Shown: piece after piece, positions 7,058 through 14,603 of the stretch | Position numbering within the stretch: the stretch's first letter is position 1 | How the letters are laid out: each line of letters opens with the position of its first letter | NCBI RefSeq assembly: GCF_039539445.1 | Contig: NZ_BAABDD010000052.1 | Span: forward strand, 1-18,767 | Direction: 5' to 3' | DNA from: Salinactinospora qingdaonensis | GTDB lineage: Bacteria > Actinomycetota > Actinomycetes > Streptosporangiales > Streptosporangiaceae | DNA length: 18,767 bases | The notes under the pieces: model-generated | What the model was told of the DNA's origin: nothing | Databases searched by the model: none | Seen by the model: only the letters and a program-made list of their open reading frames with translations | Program-made: the position numbers and the translations under genes

Positions 7058-7145
7058 CCACCCTAGCCACAGCCCCACCCTAGGCTCCCGAGATCGCGCA
7101 GCGATCGAGGCACGAGCGGAGGGAAACACCACGCGTCCTCCTCAC
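7058..7145 (+). repeat. Dispersed hairpin repeat, copy B
   Basis: Core GATCGCGCAGCGATC (7092-7106), preceded by CCACAGCC and a TAGGCT arm and followed by GAGGGAAACACCACGC. It aligns with copy C along most of its length, including that 16-base tail. Confidence 0.75.
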
Positions 7146-7175
7146 CCCAAACCCACGCGGCGCCCCCGCGGATGC

Positions 7176-7191
7176 TTGCCCCGCGGGGCAA
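7176..7191 (-). terminator. Hairpin after the histidine kinase gene
   Basis: TTGCCCCGCGGGGCAA is a perfect 16-bp palindrome 3 bp past the kinase stop on the minus strand. With a minimal loop and no T-run, its role as terminator is likely but not certain. Confidence 0.5.
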
Positions 7192-7194
7192 CGG

Positions 7195-8922
7195 TCAAAC
7201 GAGCTGATCCTCGTGCAGCGGGACGCTCCAGTACAGTCTCGTCCCGCCCTCGGGCCGGGGCTCGATCTGGAACGTGCCCCCCAGGCCCGTGGCGCGTCCG
7301 GCCAGGTTACGCAGTCCGCTGCGGCGGCCCTGCTCGGGCACGCCGACCCCGTCGTCGGCGACCTCCACGGTCACCGCATCGTTGACCTCCACCCGAATCT
7401 CGGCGCGGGTGGCATGGGCGTGCCGGGCGATGTTGGACAACGCCTCCTGAAGCACGGCGAGGACGTGCTCCGAGATCTGTTCGGGGATTCTGCTGTCGAT
7501 CGGCCCTTCCAAGCGCAAGTTGGGGGCGTAACCCAACGACTCGCTGGCCCCGTTGACGATGTCGAGGATCTGCTTGCGCAGCCAGGGGCGCTCCTCACCG
7601 CCGACGTTTTGCAGCGCGAAGATCGTGGAGCGGATCTGGCGGATCGTGTCGTCGAGGTCGTCGACGGCCTGCTGTACCCGCTGCGCGATGGCGGGGTTGT
7701 CGATGCGGCGGGTGGAGCTCATCAGCGACATCGCGATGGCGAACAGCCGTTGGATGATGACGTCGTGCAGGTCTTTGGCGATCCGGTCGCGGTCCTCCAG
7801 GATGCTCAGCCGCTCGGCTTCGCTGCGGGCTTCGGCCAACTCCAGGACCACGGCGGCATGGCCGGCGAAAGCGTGCAGCATGCGCACCGTCGAGCCGGTG
7901 AACGGTACCGCCCCATCGGCTCTGCCCAGTACGAGCACGCCGCGGCTGTTGTCGGAGCCGCCCAACGGCACCAGCAGCGCTGGACCCAGCCCCATCCCGT
8001 GCAGCAGGGGAGCGGGTTCGGACGCGGAGTGGATGATGTCGATGATCACCGGTTCGCCGCTGCGGAAGGTTCGGCCGGTGAGGGTGCCCTCCATGTCGAC
8101 GGTGCGCCCCGCTACGCTGCCGGCCTGTGGGCCATCGGCGATGTGGACAGTCAACTGGGTGCCGCTACGGTCGGGCAGCGCGATGGCCACCAGGTCGGCG
8201 GGGGCCATGCGCCGCGCCCGCCGCGCGATCAGGTGCAGCACGCTATCGGTGTCGGCGCCGCTGAGTAGCCGCGTGGTGACCTCGTCGGAGGCGTCGAGCC
8301 ACACTTCCCGCCGACGGGTATCCTCGTAAAGGCGGGCGTTGTCGATGGCCACACCCGCCGCGGTGGCCAGCGCGGTCAGGATCGCCTCGTCGTCCTCGTC
8401 GAAGTCTCCGCCGTTGGCCTTCTCCGTTAGGTAGAGGTTGCCGAACACCTCGTCGCGCACCCGCAGCGGGACGCCGAGGAAGCCCCGCATCGGGGGATGC
8501 CCCACGGGGAAGCCTCGCGACTCGGGGTGCTCGGTGAGGTCGCTGAGCCGCAGCGGTCGCGGCTCTTTGATCAGCAGCCCGAGCAGCCCCTCGCCTTCGG
8601 GCCAGTGGTCGATGGCGGCGATCTCGGCCTCGCTCACCCCCACCGGGATGAACTGCTCCAGTTTGCCGTCCTGGCCCACGACCCCGAGCGCTCCGTAACG
8701 CGCGTCGACCAGGTCCATGGCGGCCTCGACGATGCGGCGCAGCATGGTCTCCAGATCCAACCCACTACCGACCATGACGACCGCGTTCAGTAGGGAGTGC
8801 ACGCGGTCGCGGGTCAGCATGACCGCGTTGACGCGCGACTGTAGTTCCGCCAGTAACTCGTCGAGCCGCATCTGGGGGAGGAGAAGGTTTTCCCCTTCGA
8901 TGTCGGGCATGTGGTCAGCCAT
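7195..8922 (-). CDS. devS: DevS/DosS-like heme-GAF sensor histidine kinase
   Basis: A 575-residue soluble kinase, close to the length of M. tuberculosis DosS. Order: GAF-A (about 52-200), GAF-B (about 219-362), HisKA_3 with phospho-acceptor His386 (DRIAKDLHDVIIQRLF), and HATPase_c (about 484-570: EALSNIARHAHA, VADDGVGVP, GLRNLAGRATG). GAF-A keeps His142 in GHPPMRGFLGVP and Tyr164 in FGNLYLTEK, exactly 22 residues apart like DosS heme ligand His149 and distal Tyr171, so heme binding and O2/NO/CO or redox sensing are expected. An earlier GTG at 8955 is possible, but ATG 8922 has GGAGTGGGGG spaced correctly. It follows the USP-nitroreductase pair on the same strand after 144 bp. No response regulator is present nearby. 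Confidence 0.93.
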   Translation of the reverse strand: MADHMPDIEGENLLLPQMRLDELLAELQSRVNAVMLTRDRVHSLLNAVVMVGSGLDLETMLRRIVEAAMDLVDARYGALGVVGQDGKLEQFIPVGVSEAEIAAIDHWPEGEGLLGLLIKEPRPLRLSDLTEHPESRGFPVGHPPMRGFLGVPLRVRDEVFGNLYLTEKANGGDFDEDDEAILTALATAAGVAIDNARLYEDTRRREVWLDASDEVTTRLLSGADTDSVLHLIARRARRMAPADLVAIALPDRSGTQLTVHIADGPQAGSVAGRTVDMEGTLTGRTFRSGEPVIIDIIHSASEPAPLLHGMGLGPALLVPLGGSDNSRGVLVLGRADGAVPFTGSTVRMLHAFAGHAAVVLELAEARSEAERLSILEDRDRIAKDLHDVIIQRLFAIAMSLMSSTRRIDNPAIAQRVQQAVDDLDDTIRQIRSTIFALQNVGGEERPWLRKQILDIVNGASESLGYAPNLRLEGPIDSRIPEQISEHVLAVLQEALSNIARHAHATRAEIRVEVNDAVTVEVADDGVGVPEQGRRSGLRNLAGRATGLGGTFQIEPRPEGGTRLYWSVPLHEDQLV

Positions 8923-8943
8923 ATCCCCCACTCCGGGATGCTC

Positions 8944-8957
8944 GTGTGGTGCCACAC
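8944..8957. promoter_or_regulatory. Palindrome just upstream of the kinase start
   Basis: GTGTGG and CCACAC are perfect 6-bp arms around TG, 22 bp before the kinase ATG. An AT-rich patch (AAAATATTGTTAG, 9008-9020) further upstream may hold a kinase promoter. Confidence 0.3.
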
Positions 8958-9066
8958 AGCGGGTCCCTGCCTGACCTCCGATTGTAGGATCTCGGCTCAG
9001 ACCTGCGAAAATATTGTTAGTTGGCTGGTTTGGCGGGCAGTGGCGACATGGGGGTGCCGCGCGGCG

Positions 9067-10062
9067 TCAGCTCCCGGCCGTCAGCGGACTTATCGGTCCA
9101 CCCCCGTTGGGGGTGCGCTGGTGCTCCCGTCCCAACCGCAGGATCATCTGCGCGTGTGCTCCCTCGCAGAGGCGTTCGGTGATGAACGCGCGTAGCAGCG
9201 GCTCCTCCAAGGGCTGGGTGTGGAACGCCGCTGAGACCCCCTCGGCCGTTGCCGTCAACAGCAGCCGCTGGAGCGCCTGCCCCGCCGCGAGGTGACTGGA
9301 GCGGGTGTCGGCCACCGTTGTGAGCAGCGCAATCGTGCCCGTCACCTCTCCGTGCACGTCGAGCATGCCGGGGATGCGGTTCTGCCCGTAGTCGCGTTCG
9401 GGGAACTCGGCATCGGTGACCCGCTCCTCGGGCGGGAAGTCCTCGGCGTGAATCCCGTCGGGGCGTCGGCTTCCGGGGGAGCGCACCCAGCGAGCCAACT
9501 CCTCGGCGTGGCTGCGTTCGTGGCGTTGCACATGCTCGGCGGCGGCGACGAGCCCGGCCAGTGACTGCACGAGCCCCTTGTCGGTGATCAGCCGCAGCGC
9601 AGCACCCTCGGTGGCGGCGGCGGTGCTCAGCGCACGCACCAGCCGCACGTCGTCGACGTCGGCCGTGAACGGGCCGCGATGGGTGCGCCGTTTACCGATT
9701 GAGGGATAGAGCAGGAGGTCCAGATTGCTCGGCTCAACGGAGTGGGTGGTGTCGATCTCAGCGAGCAGGCCAGGACGCTCGGGGTCAGGCAAGATGTTGA
9801 TCTTGGGCAGTACGCCGTGAGCGCGCAGCGCCGTCCGAATGTTGTACAGCGCCGCACCGCAACTGATCACGAGTTCCCGCGCTTTGGGGTCACTCACTTC
9901 CAGTCGCCGGTCGACGTCGACGCTCACCGCGATGCGGCTACCGCTGTGGGTGAGCGCCCACGGGCGGGTGTTGCACACCGACGGCGCGCGCTCACCGGCG
10001 CGTAAGGCGGCGCGCACCGGCGCCTCGTCGGTCTTCGAGCGGTTGTCATGAATCGGCACCAT
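9067..10062 (-). CDS. Acg-family nitroreductase-like protein
   Basis: A 331-residue protein of the Acg subfamily of nitroreductases, the type of M. tuberculosis Rv2032 (Acg), Rv3131 and Rv3127, all DosR-regulated. Evidence is the N-terminal RAGERAPSVCNTRPWAL motif (residues 22-38), the SCGAALYNIRTALRAHG helix, IGKRRTHRGPF, and the C-terminal GQALQRLLLTATAEGVSAAFHTQPLE stretch. Acg proteins bind FMN but largely lack classical reductase activity, having a lid over the active site. The flavin-contact motif normally reads NTQPW; here it is NTRPW, with Cys30 before it. ATG at 10062 begins 3 bp after the USP stop, so the two genes are one operon. A role in flavin storage or redox balance in hypoxia is inference. 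Confidence 0.88.
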   Translation of the reverse strand: MVPIHDNRSKTDEAPVRAALRAGERAPSVCNTRPWALTHSGSRIAVSVDVDRRLEVSDPKARELVISCGAALYNIRTALRAHGVLPKINILPDPERPGLLAEIDTTHSVEPSNLDLLLYPSIGKRRTHRGPFTADVDDVRLVRALSTAAATEGAALRLITDKGLVQSLAGLVAAAEHVQRHERSHAEELARWVRSPGSRRPDGIHAEDFPPEERVTDAEFPERDYGQNRIPGMLDVHGEVTGTIALLTTVADTRSSHLAAGQALQRLLLTATAEGVSAAFHTQPLEEPLLRAFITERLCEGAHAQMILRLGREHQRTPNGGGPISPLTAGS

Positions 10063-10065
10063 CTG

Positions 10066-10566
10066 TCAGCTCCACTCCTTCGTAGCTCCGGCGAGCTCGG
10101 CGGAGCTGGCGAACGCGCCGCGCGAGGTCCCTGTCACGATCACCACCGGGCACGGCGCGGCCCGTACGCAGGCTATGGCGGTGGAGCCCAGGGTGGGCAC
10201 CATCAGCGAGTCGTGTTCGGGTGTGCCTAGCACCAGCAGATCGGCGTTCTCGGCCGCGGTGAGGAGCGCCCGCGCTGGCAGGTCGTCCTCGGCCACGAGC
10301 GGCAGCGTGCGCTCCCACACCTGCTGGACGTCGGCCACCGCCCGGCGCAATTCGCGCGCGTCCTCGGCGCGCCGCTCCGCCTCGGAGGGGTCGGCCCCGG
10401 CGTAGGGGGCGCGCATGTTGTGCCCGCCGTCGATCACCCGGATCGCCCACAACTCGCACTCGCGCAACCGTGCCTCTCGCGCCGCCCACGCCAAAGCGGC
10501 CACGGCCGCCACCGAACCGTTGAAACCGACGACCACGTGCCGCTGCTGGGATGTCTCATTCTCCAC
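10066..10566 (-). CDS. Single-domain universal stress protein, degenerate ATP motif
   Basis: A 166-residue UspA-fold protein: VVVGFNGSVAAVAALAWAAR at the N-terminus, ARALLTAAENADLLVLGT in the middle and CVRAAPCPVVIVTG at the end of the fold, with a 20-residue tail. The ATP motif G-2x-G-9x-G-S reads GTPEHDSLMVPTLGS: the second glycine is Glu117, so nucleotide binding may be weak or lost, unlike the tandem USP at 5738. The start is GTG at 10566 with GGAAAGG upstream. It leads the operon with the Acg-like gene and perhaps the kinase. In M. tuberculosis a USP (Rv3134c) likewise heads the devR-devS operon; here devR is not in that slot. Confidence 0.88.
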   Translation of the reverse strand: MENETSQQRHVVVGFNGSVAAVAALAWAAREARLRECELWAIRVIDGGHNMRAPYAGADPSEAERRAEDARELRRAVADVQQVWERTLPLVAEDDLPARALLTAAENADLLVLGTPEHDSLMVPTLGSTAIACVRAAPCPVVIVTGTSRGAFASSAELAGATKEWS

Positions 10567-10682
10567 AGGAGAGCCTTTCCACGCCGGTCGGCCCCAGAGC
10601 GAGCCGGCCTATCGGTCGTTTTCACCTTCCAGCACATCCGATGGCTGTCCCCTTGCGTTAGGGGCGAATGATCGCCTCACCG

Positions 10683-10696
10683 GTGACGGAGGTCCC
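10683..10696 (-). promoter_or_regulatory. Weak DosR-like site upstream of the USP operon
   Basis: On the minus strand the bases read GGGACCTCCGTCAC, one mismatch from GGGNC-N4-GNCCC, about 117 bp upstream of the USP start. One-mismatch matches are expected by chance in DNA this GC-rich, so only position supports it. Confidence 0.25.
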
Positions 10697-11039
10697 GCAA
10701 CGGCCCTGCGCCGGTTCCACCCGGCCGGACGGGCGAAGCGCGGACCATCGTCGCGGGAGGGCGTCCGGTGACGGGTGGTGGCGGGGAGGGCCGCCTGATG
10801 CGGTTCGCCGGGAGTTGCCAGGAGGTGGCGCGGCCACCGTTCTCGGAACTCTCCGCCCGCCCCCGCTGCTCGTGGCGAGCCGGCCCTGGCGCACAGCCGC
10901 CAGCGGCCAGCACGCCGTTTCGTCCCTGGTGGGGCCGCTATGGGGTGTCACGTCGGATGTTGGGAGGGCGGGCGTGAGCGTTCGAGGTGTGGCCGTGCTG
11001 TGGCGGGGGCGCTCCAAGGGACGCTGGGGTGCGGCCCCC

Positions 11040-11150
11040 ACCTCAGGCACAGCCCCCTTTGGGCTGCCGAGATCGCGCAGCGGTCGGGGGCGAGGCCGAG
11101 GGAAACACCACGCAACCCCCTCAGCCTTGGCCCACGCCGCGTCGCAGGCC
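11040..11150 (+). repeat. Dispersed hairpin repeat, copy C
   Basis: Core GATCGCGCAGCGGTC (11071-11085), preceded by AGCCCCCTTTGGGCTGCC and followed after a short variable spacer by GAGGGAAACACCACGC. It shares the longest similarity with copy B. Confidence 0.75.
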
Positions 11151-11322
11151 CCAGCGTGGGGCGGTGGGGCCGTGGGGCCCGTGGAACTGGCCGTCGGAGG
11201 ACTTTTCACGTGCTCTCCGCGGGGAAGCCGCCCTGTGGCGTGATCCGGCGGCCCGCCGTTTCTCACCCTGGGTCTGCTACGGCGGCCTGCTCGCATGGCT
11301 GGGCGGCGCGCCGGCCCTACGG

Positions 11323-12840
11323 TCAGTCCGCCGTCATCACCGGCCGGTGGGGGTGCCACGGTTCCACCGCTGGGCGCGGGGCGGCCAAGGCCAGCGCGTC
11401 GGTGAGGACGTCACGCATCGGCCGGGAAGTGTCGAGCGGGGTCGCTTTCGGCCACGGGTGGAAGGCCGCGGCCATGGAGCGCGCGATCGTCGCGTCGGCG
11501 TCGGAGACGCTCCCTGCCGTTGCGCGGTGGGCCAGTCGCTGTGCCACGACCTCTTCGGGAGCGGTGCACCGCAGCTCCACAAAGTCGGCCAGTGTGGTCG
11601 CGGCCAGCCCTTCGGCATGGCTTCGAAACAGCGCGTCCGACCACGAGGCGTCCACGATCACCGACTCGCCCCGGCTGAGCAGTTCCTGGGCGCGACGTAG
11701 CAGTTCCCCGTAGACTGCGCGGCTCGCCTCTTCGGTGTAGATGCCCTCTTTGTACCCGGCGGCGGCCGATTGCCAGTGCCCCAAGCCGGCCCGCTCCTTG
11801 CGGACCCGGTCGCTGCTCAGGAGCGTCATGCCCAACCGGTCGGCCAGCGCTTCGGCCACCGTGGTCTTACCGGTGGCCGGCGAGCCGCCCACGATGATCA
11901 GCCGCACCGCCCCCCTGTGTAGATGCTCCAAGGCGATGCGTTCCAGCATGCGCGCCTCGGCCGCCGCCTCGCCGTCGCCTTGGGCCTGACGCAGGCAGGC
12001 GACCTTGGCGCGCACGAAGGCACGGTAGGCGATGTAGTGGTGGTGCAGCGCGGCCGGTGCCGGGTCACCGACGAAGTCGGCGTAGGCGCGTAGGAACGTC
12101 GCCGCCGCCTGGGGTGCACCCAGCCGCTCTAGGTCCATGGCCAGAAACGCCGCGTCGTCCAGCCCGTCGACCCAACGCAGTCGGTTGTCGAACTCCAGGC
12201 AGTCCAGAACGCGCGGCCCGTCGTCGAGGCAGAATATGTCACCGGCCAGCAGATCGCCGTGGCCGTCGACGATCCGATCGTCGGCGATGCGGGAAGCGAA
12301 CAGTTCGCCGCGCCCGTCGATGAACCGCATCGCCAAGCGCTCGATCTCGGGGGTCTCCCCGCCCAGGACCTGCTCCTGGAAGGGCCGAATCTGGGTGAGG
12401 CTGCTCATCCACCGGTCCCGCAGCGCGGCGGCCGTGCCCTCCCGCGCGATCTCGGGGCCGCGTTCGGCGCGGCTATGGAACGCCGCGAGTAGATGGGCGA
12501 TGCGGCGCAGCTCGTCGTCGATGTCCGCGCCGTCGCGCACCAGGGTGGACAGCCGGCGCTCGTCGGGCATGCGTCGCATCGCCACGAGGTGGTCGACTGG
12601 GACCGCGTCGGGACCAACAACGTCGAGGACCCCTTGGTAGACGTCGGGTGCCAGCCGCTCGTTCAGCTCGACTTCGCGATGGCAGGCGGCGCGCCGCAGT
12701 TCGCGGGTGCTGTAGTCCAGGAAGCCGAAATCCTCGGGCTTTTTTAGCTTGTAGGCGTGTTCTCCCACCAGGAAGACCACGCCCGCGTGGGTCTCATGTA
12801 CCTCGGCGTAGGGGGCTGCTCCAACAGCGGCCGACTGCAT
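11323..12840 (-). CDS. APH-like/AAA kinase fusion (Rv2004c-like)
   Basis: A two-domain protein of 505 residues from ATG 12840. The N-terminal half resembles aminoglycoside phosphotransferase/kinase folds: VVFLVGEHAYKLKKP (nucleotide lysine), the catalytic loop IVDGHGDLLAGDIF (about 192-205) and the metal-binding DCLEFDNRLR. The C-terminal third is a P-loop kinase domain with Walker A GGSPATGKTT (about 318-327) and VIVDASW, like gluconate/zeta-type small-molecule kinases. This architecture matches M. tuberculosis Rv2004c, a DosR-regulon protein of unknown substrate. A GTG at 12846 is an alternative start, but GAGGA is better spaced for 12840. It follows the Hsp20 gene on the same strand, separated by a hairpin. 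Confidence 0.88.
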   Translation of the reverse strand: MQSAAVGAAPYAEVHETHAGVVFLVGEHAYKLKKPEDFGFLDYSTRELRRAACHREVELNERLAPDVYQGVLDVVGPDAVPVDHLVAMRRMPDERRLSTLVRDGADIDDELRRIAHLLAAFHSRAERGPEIAREGTAAALRDRWMSSLTQIRPFQEQVLGGETPEIERLAMRFIDGRGELFASRIADDRIVDGHGDLLAGDIFCLDDGPRVLDCLEFDNRLRWVDGLDDAAFLAMDLERLGAPQAAATFLRAYADFVGDPAPAALHHHYIAYRAFVRAKVACLRQAQGDGEAAAEARMLERIALEHLHRGAVRLIIVGGSPATGKTTVAEALADRLGMTLLSSDRVRKERAGLGHWQSAAAGYKEGIYTEEASRAVYGELLRRAQELLSRGESVIVDASWSDALFRSHAEGLAATTLADFVELRCTAPEEVVAQRLAHRATAGSVSDADATIARSMAAAFHPWPKATPLDTSRPMRDVLTDALALAAPRPAVEPWHPHRPVMTAD

Positions 12841-12892
12841 TCTCACGTTCCTCGCATTTTTGGGGGGCCACCGCCCAACGCGGCGGCTGGCT

Positions 12893-12922
12893 GCGGGGCG
12901 TCCGCACCATCGGGCGCCCCGC
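12893..12922 (-). terminator. Hairpin between Hsp20 and kinase genes
   Basis: GCGGGGCG (12893-12900) pairs with CGCCCCGC (12915-12922), with a further CCG/CGG pair inside the loop. It lies 15 bp past the Hsp20 stop. No T-run; it may attenuate rather than end transcription into the kinase gene. Confidence 0.5.
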
Positions 12923-12936
12923 GCCGTTTCCGGCGT

Positions 12937-13353
12937 CTACTCGCCGGGGCGGCTAACTGGGATCTGGCGGCCTTCCCTGCCCGCCTCCGCCAGGCCGATG
13001 CTGACTTCGAGGATTCCGTTGCTGTAGTTCGCGGAGACGTCGTCCTCGTCGGCGTCGTTGGGCAGCGCGATCGTGCGGCTGAACGAACCGTAGTGGAATT
13101 CCGTGCGCCGCCGTTCCCGCGTCTCCTCTTCCCGTTCTGCTGTGATGGTGAGCGTCCCGTGCGACACCGTCACGTTGACGTCCTTCTCAGGATCGACGCC
13201 GGGGAGCTCGGCGCGGACTATGTAGCGGCCCTCGCGGATAAAGTCCTCGACCCGCATCCCCGCCATCTGCGGAAACGCTGCGAAGGGGTTCTCGAACAGT
13301 TCCGCGAATCCGGGGATGGGCAGGTGGCGTTCACGGTGTGCGAGCCTGTTCAT
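12937..13353 (-). CDS. hspX: HspX/Acr-like small heat shock protein (Hsp20)
   Basis: A 138-residue alpha-crystallin chaperone that holds unfolding proteins in ATP-independent oligomers. The crystallin domain spans about residues 35-122: EGRYIVRAELPGVDPEKDV, LTITAEREEE, RTEFHYGSFSRTIALPNDAD and the closing YSNGILEV. The match to M. tuberculosis HspX (Acr), the hallmark DosR target, is close across RAELPGVDPEKDV and YGSFSRT. ATG at 13353 is preceded by AAGGGGG at 8 bases; the in-frame extension to 13458 lacks such a site and would overlap the HAD gene's stop. It lies 101 bp downstream of the HAD gene. A GGAC-CGATC-GTCC inverted repeat (13430-13442) sits 77 bp upstream of its start. Confidence 0.93.
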   Translation of the reverse strand: MNRLAHRERHLPIPGFAELFENPFAAFPQMAGMRVEDFIREGRYIVRAELPGVDPEKDVNVTVSHGTLTITAEREEETRERRRTEFHYGSFSRTIALPNDADEDDVSANYSNGILEVSIGLAEAGREGRQIPVSRPGE

Positions 13354-13376
13354 CGCAATATCCCCCTTAATCATTC

Positions 13377-13392
13377 GGCCCGTTGGTGGGCC
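13377..13392. promoter_or_regulatory. Inverted repeat upstream of the Hsp20 gene
   Basis: GGCCC (13377-13381) and GGGCC (13388-13392) flank GTTGGT, between the HAD stop and the Hsp20 start. It may end HAD transcription or be an operator. Confidence 0.35.
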
Positions 13393-13454
13393 ACTTCCTA
13401 GTTCATCCCCAGGTCGCGCCCGCACAGCAGGACCGATCGTCCAACGCGACCGGG

Positions 13455-14267
13455 TCAAAAGTCACTCGCCTTGTGGTGTCCGTTTCCGCCGCGCACGGTT
13501 GGTTCGCGTGTTCCTGTGATCCGCAGCTCGGCCAGGTCGGAGACGACGATGTGGGCGCCGTGGCGGTACAACTCCGCCTCTTGGCCGGAGCGGTCGACCC
13601 CGACCAGGAGCCCGAAGCCGCCGCGCGCCCCCGCTTCGACCCCCGCCGGGTCGTCCTCCACCACCGCGGTGACCGTGGGGGCCACCCCCAGCCGCCGTGT
13701 CGCCTCCAGCAGCAAGTCAGGGGTAGGGCTCCCCGACAGTCCCAACTTGACCGCCTCTCGGCCGTCGACGTTGACGTCGAACAGGTGGGCCACCCCGGCC
13801 GCACACAGGATCGCGGCACAGTTGCTGCTGGTAGAGACGATGGCGGTAGCCGCACCCCCGCGCCGCAGTTCACGGATGAGAGGCATCGTCGAAGGGAAAG
13901 AGGCCACACCGAAGTGGCGGACGTAGTCCAGAAAGTAGCCGTCCTTGCGGTCGCCCAGCGAAGTGATGGTGGTCGCGCCGGGGTCGACCTCGGGCGGCGA
14001 CTCCGGCAACGCGATCCCGCGAGAAGTCAGGAAGGCGCGCACGCCTTCGGGCAGCGGCCGGCCCTCGACAAATCGCAGGTAGTCCTCGCGTAGCTCGAAG
14101 GGGCGGAAGCGCCCGCCAGTGGTTTTGGCGCGGGAACGCAGGAACTCGTCGAACGTTCGTTTCCACGCCGCCGCGTGGACGAAGGCCGTGTCGGTGACAA
14201 CACCATCCATGTCGAAGATGACCGCTGAAATCTCGTCCAGCGGGATCACTGCATCCAGTGCTTCCAT
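13455..14267 (-). CDS. HAD-family hydrolase/beta-phosphoglucomutase-like protein
   Basis: A 270-residue haloacid dehalogenase-fold protein of the beta-phosphoglucomutase/OtsB1 N-domain type. Motif I is VIFDMDGVVTDT (nucleophile Asp19, acid/base Asp21), the alpha-helical cap follows (residues about 27-125), motif II is IVSTSSN (143-149), and motif IV is VVEDDPAGVEAG (202-213). Motif III normally reads GKPxPD; here it is GSPTPD (179-184), so the usual catalytic lysine is Ser180, which may reduce or alter activity. Related domains in M. tuberculosis occur in Rv2006, next to Rv2004c and Rv2005c in the DosR regulon; the same kinds of gene are clustered here. ATG 14267 has GGGAGG upstream; the frame is open further upstream but without homology. 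Confidence 0.87.
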   Translation of the reverse strand: MEALDAVIPLDEISAVIFDMDGVVTDTAFVHAAAWKRTFDEFLRSRAKTTGGRFRPFELREDYLRFVEGRPLPEGVRAFLTSRGIALPESPPEVDPGATTITSLGDRKDGYFLDYVRHFGVASFPSTMPLIRELRRGGAATAIVSTSSNCAAILCAAGVAHLFDVNVDGREAVKLGLSGSPTPDLLLEATRRLGVAPTVTAVVEDDPAGVEAGARGGFGLLVGVDRSGQEAELYRHGAHIVVSDLAELRITGTREPTVRGGNGHHKASDF

Positions 14268-14603
14268 GGCGCTCACCCTCCCCGATGTGTTGTCCGCGTC
14301 CGCCCCCGGGTGCGTGCGCTCACCGCTCCCGCGCGGCTCAGCGGCGCGGGACTGCGGCGCGCTGGTCTTGTTGCCTCCATCCCACACCTCGAGCCCGGTG
14401 GGGCCGTAGGGCCATTGGTCGGGCGCTTCGGCGGCGAACGACCCCAGAGCCACGCCGGTGCCCTCTGACCCCACGACGCAAAGACCACGACGAGACCAAT
14501 GGCCCTGCCGTTCGGGACGTCTGTTACTGCCGCGCACCAACTGTGGGGGGCAGGTTGGATAGCGGGGCAGTGGAACCAACGGCGGCGATGCCGGGAGGAG
14601 CGA
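14268..14603. promoter_or_regulatory. Divergent promoter region between HAD and CBS genes
   Basis: This 336-bp stretch holds no gene. A perfect 13-bp inverted repeat (arms 14408-14420 and 14494-14506, core GGCCATTGG/CCAATGGCC) brackets 73 bp near its middle. Two DosR-like candidates are present: GGGGCCGTAGGGCC (14400-14413, one mismatch to the core) and TTCGGGACGTCTGTTAC (14511-14527), whose left half matches the full consensus TTSGGGAC perfectly while its right half is degraded. The second lies about 77 bp upstream of the CBS gene. Confidence 0.4.

Larger units (their letters stand above)
6701..7194. other. 494-bp gene-free region bounded by inverted repeat copies
   Basis: No frame here has a credible start, ribosome binding site or recognisable protein. 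It contains repeat copy A (minus orientation, about 6741-6800) and copy B (plus orientation, about 7058-7145), facing each other, so 6741-7145 is an inverted-repeat-bounded block of about 400 bp. Between them is G-rich DNA with a GGGAG/CTCCC hairpin near 6950 and a GCGATCGC palindrome near 6970. Confidence 0.6.
10567..11322. other. 756-bp gene-free region
   Basis: Frames here give low-complexity Arg/Gly/Pro/Ala-rich translations with no recognisable domain. The region holds an inverted repeat CCCCT/AGGGG (10649-10664), a one-mismatch DosR-like core on the minus strand (10683-10696), small hairpins at 10824-10838 (GGTGGC/GCCACC) and 10886-10903 (CTGGCG/CGCCAG), and repeat copy C. The USP promoter should lie in its first 150 bp. 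Confidence 0.55.

Noticed and set aside
7213..8268. 351-codon plus-strand frame opposite the histidine kinase
   Set aside because: It is an antisense shadow of the kinase gene, which has full domain evidence on the other strand.
10668..11243. 191-codon plus-strand frame in the long intergenic region
   Set aside because: Arg/Gly/Pro/Ala-rich translation with no domain pattern and no good ribosome binding site, and it runs through a repeat copy; long chance frames are normal at this GC content.
12864..12877. GGGGCCACCGCCCA as a DosR box for the APH/AAA kinase
   Set aside because: One mismatch to the core and within 25 bp of the start codon; matches at this level are expected by chance here.
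13354..13458. Upstream extension of the Hsp20 gene to 13458
   Set aside because: ATG 13353 has a properly spaced AAGGGGG and gives the usual Hsp20 length; the extension lacks similarity and overlaps the HAD stop.
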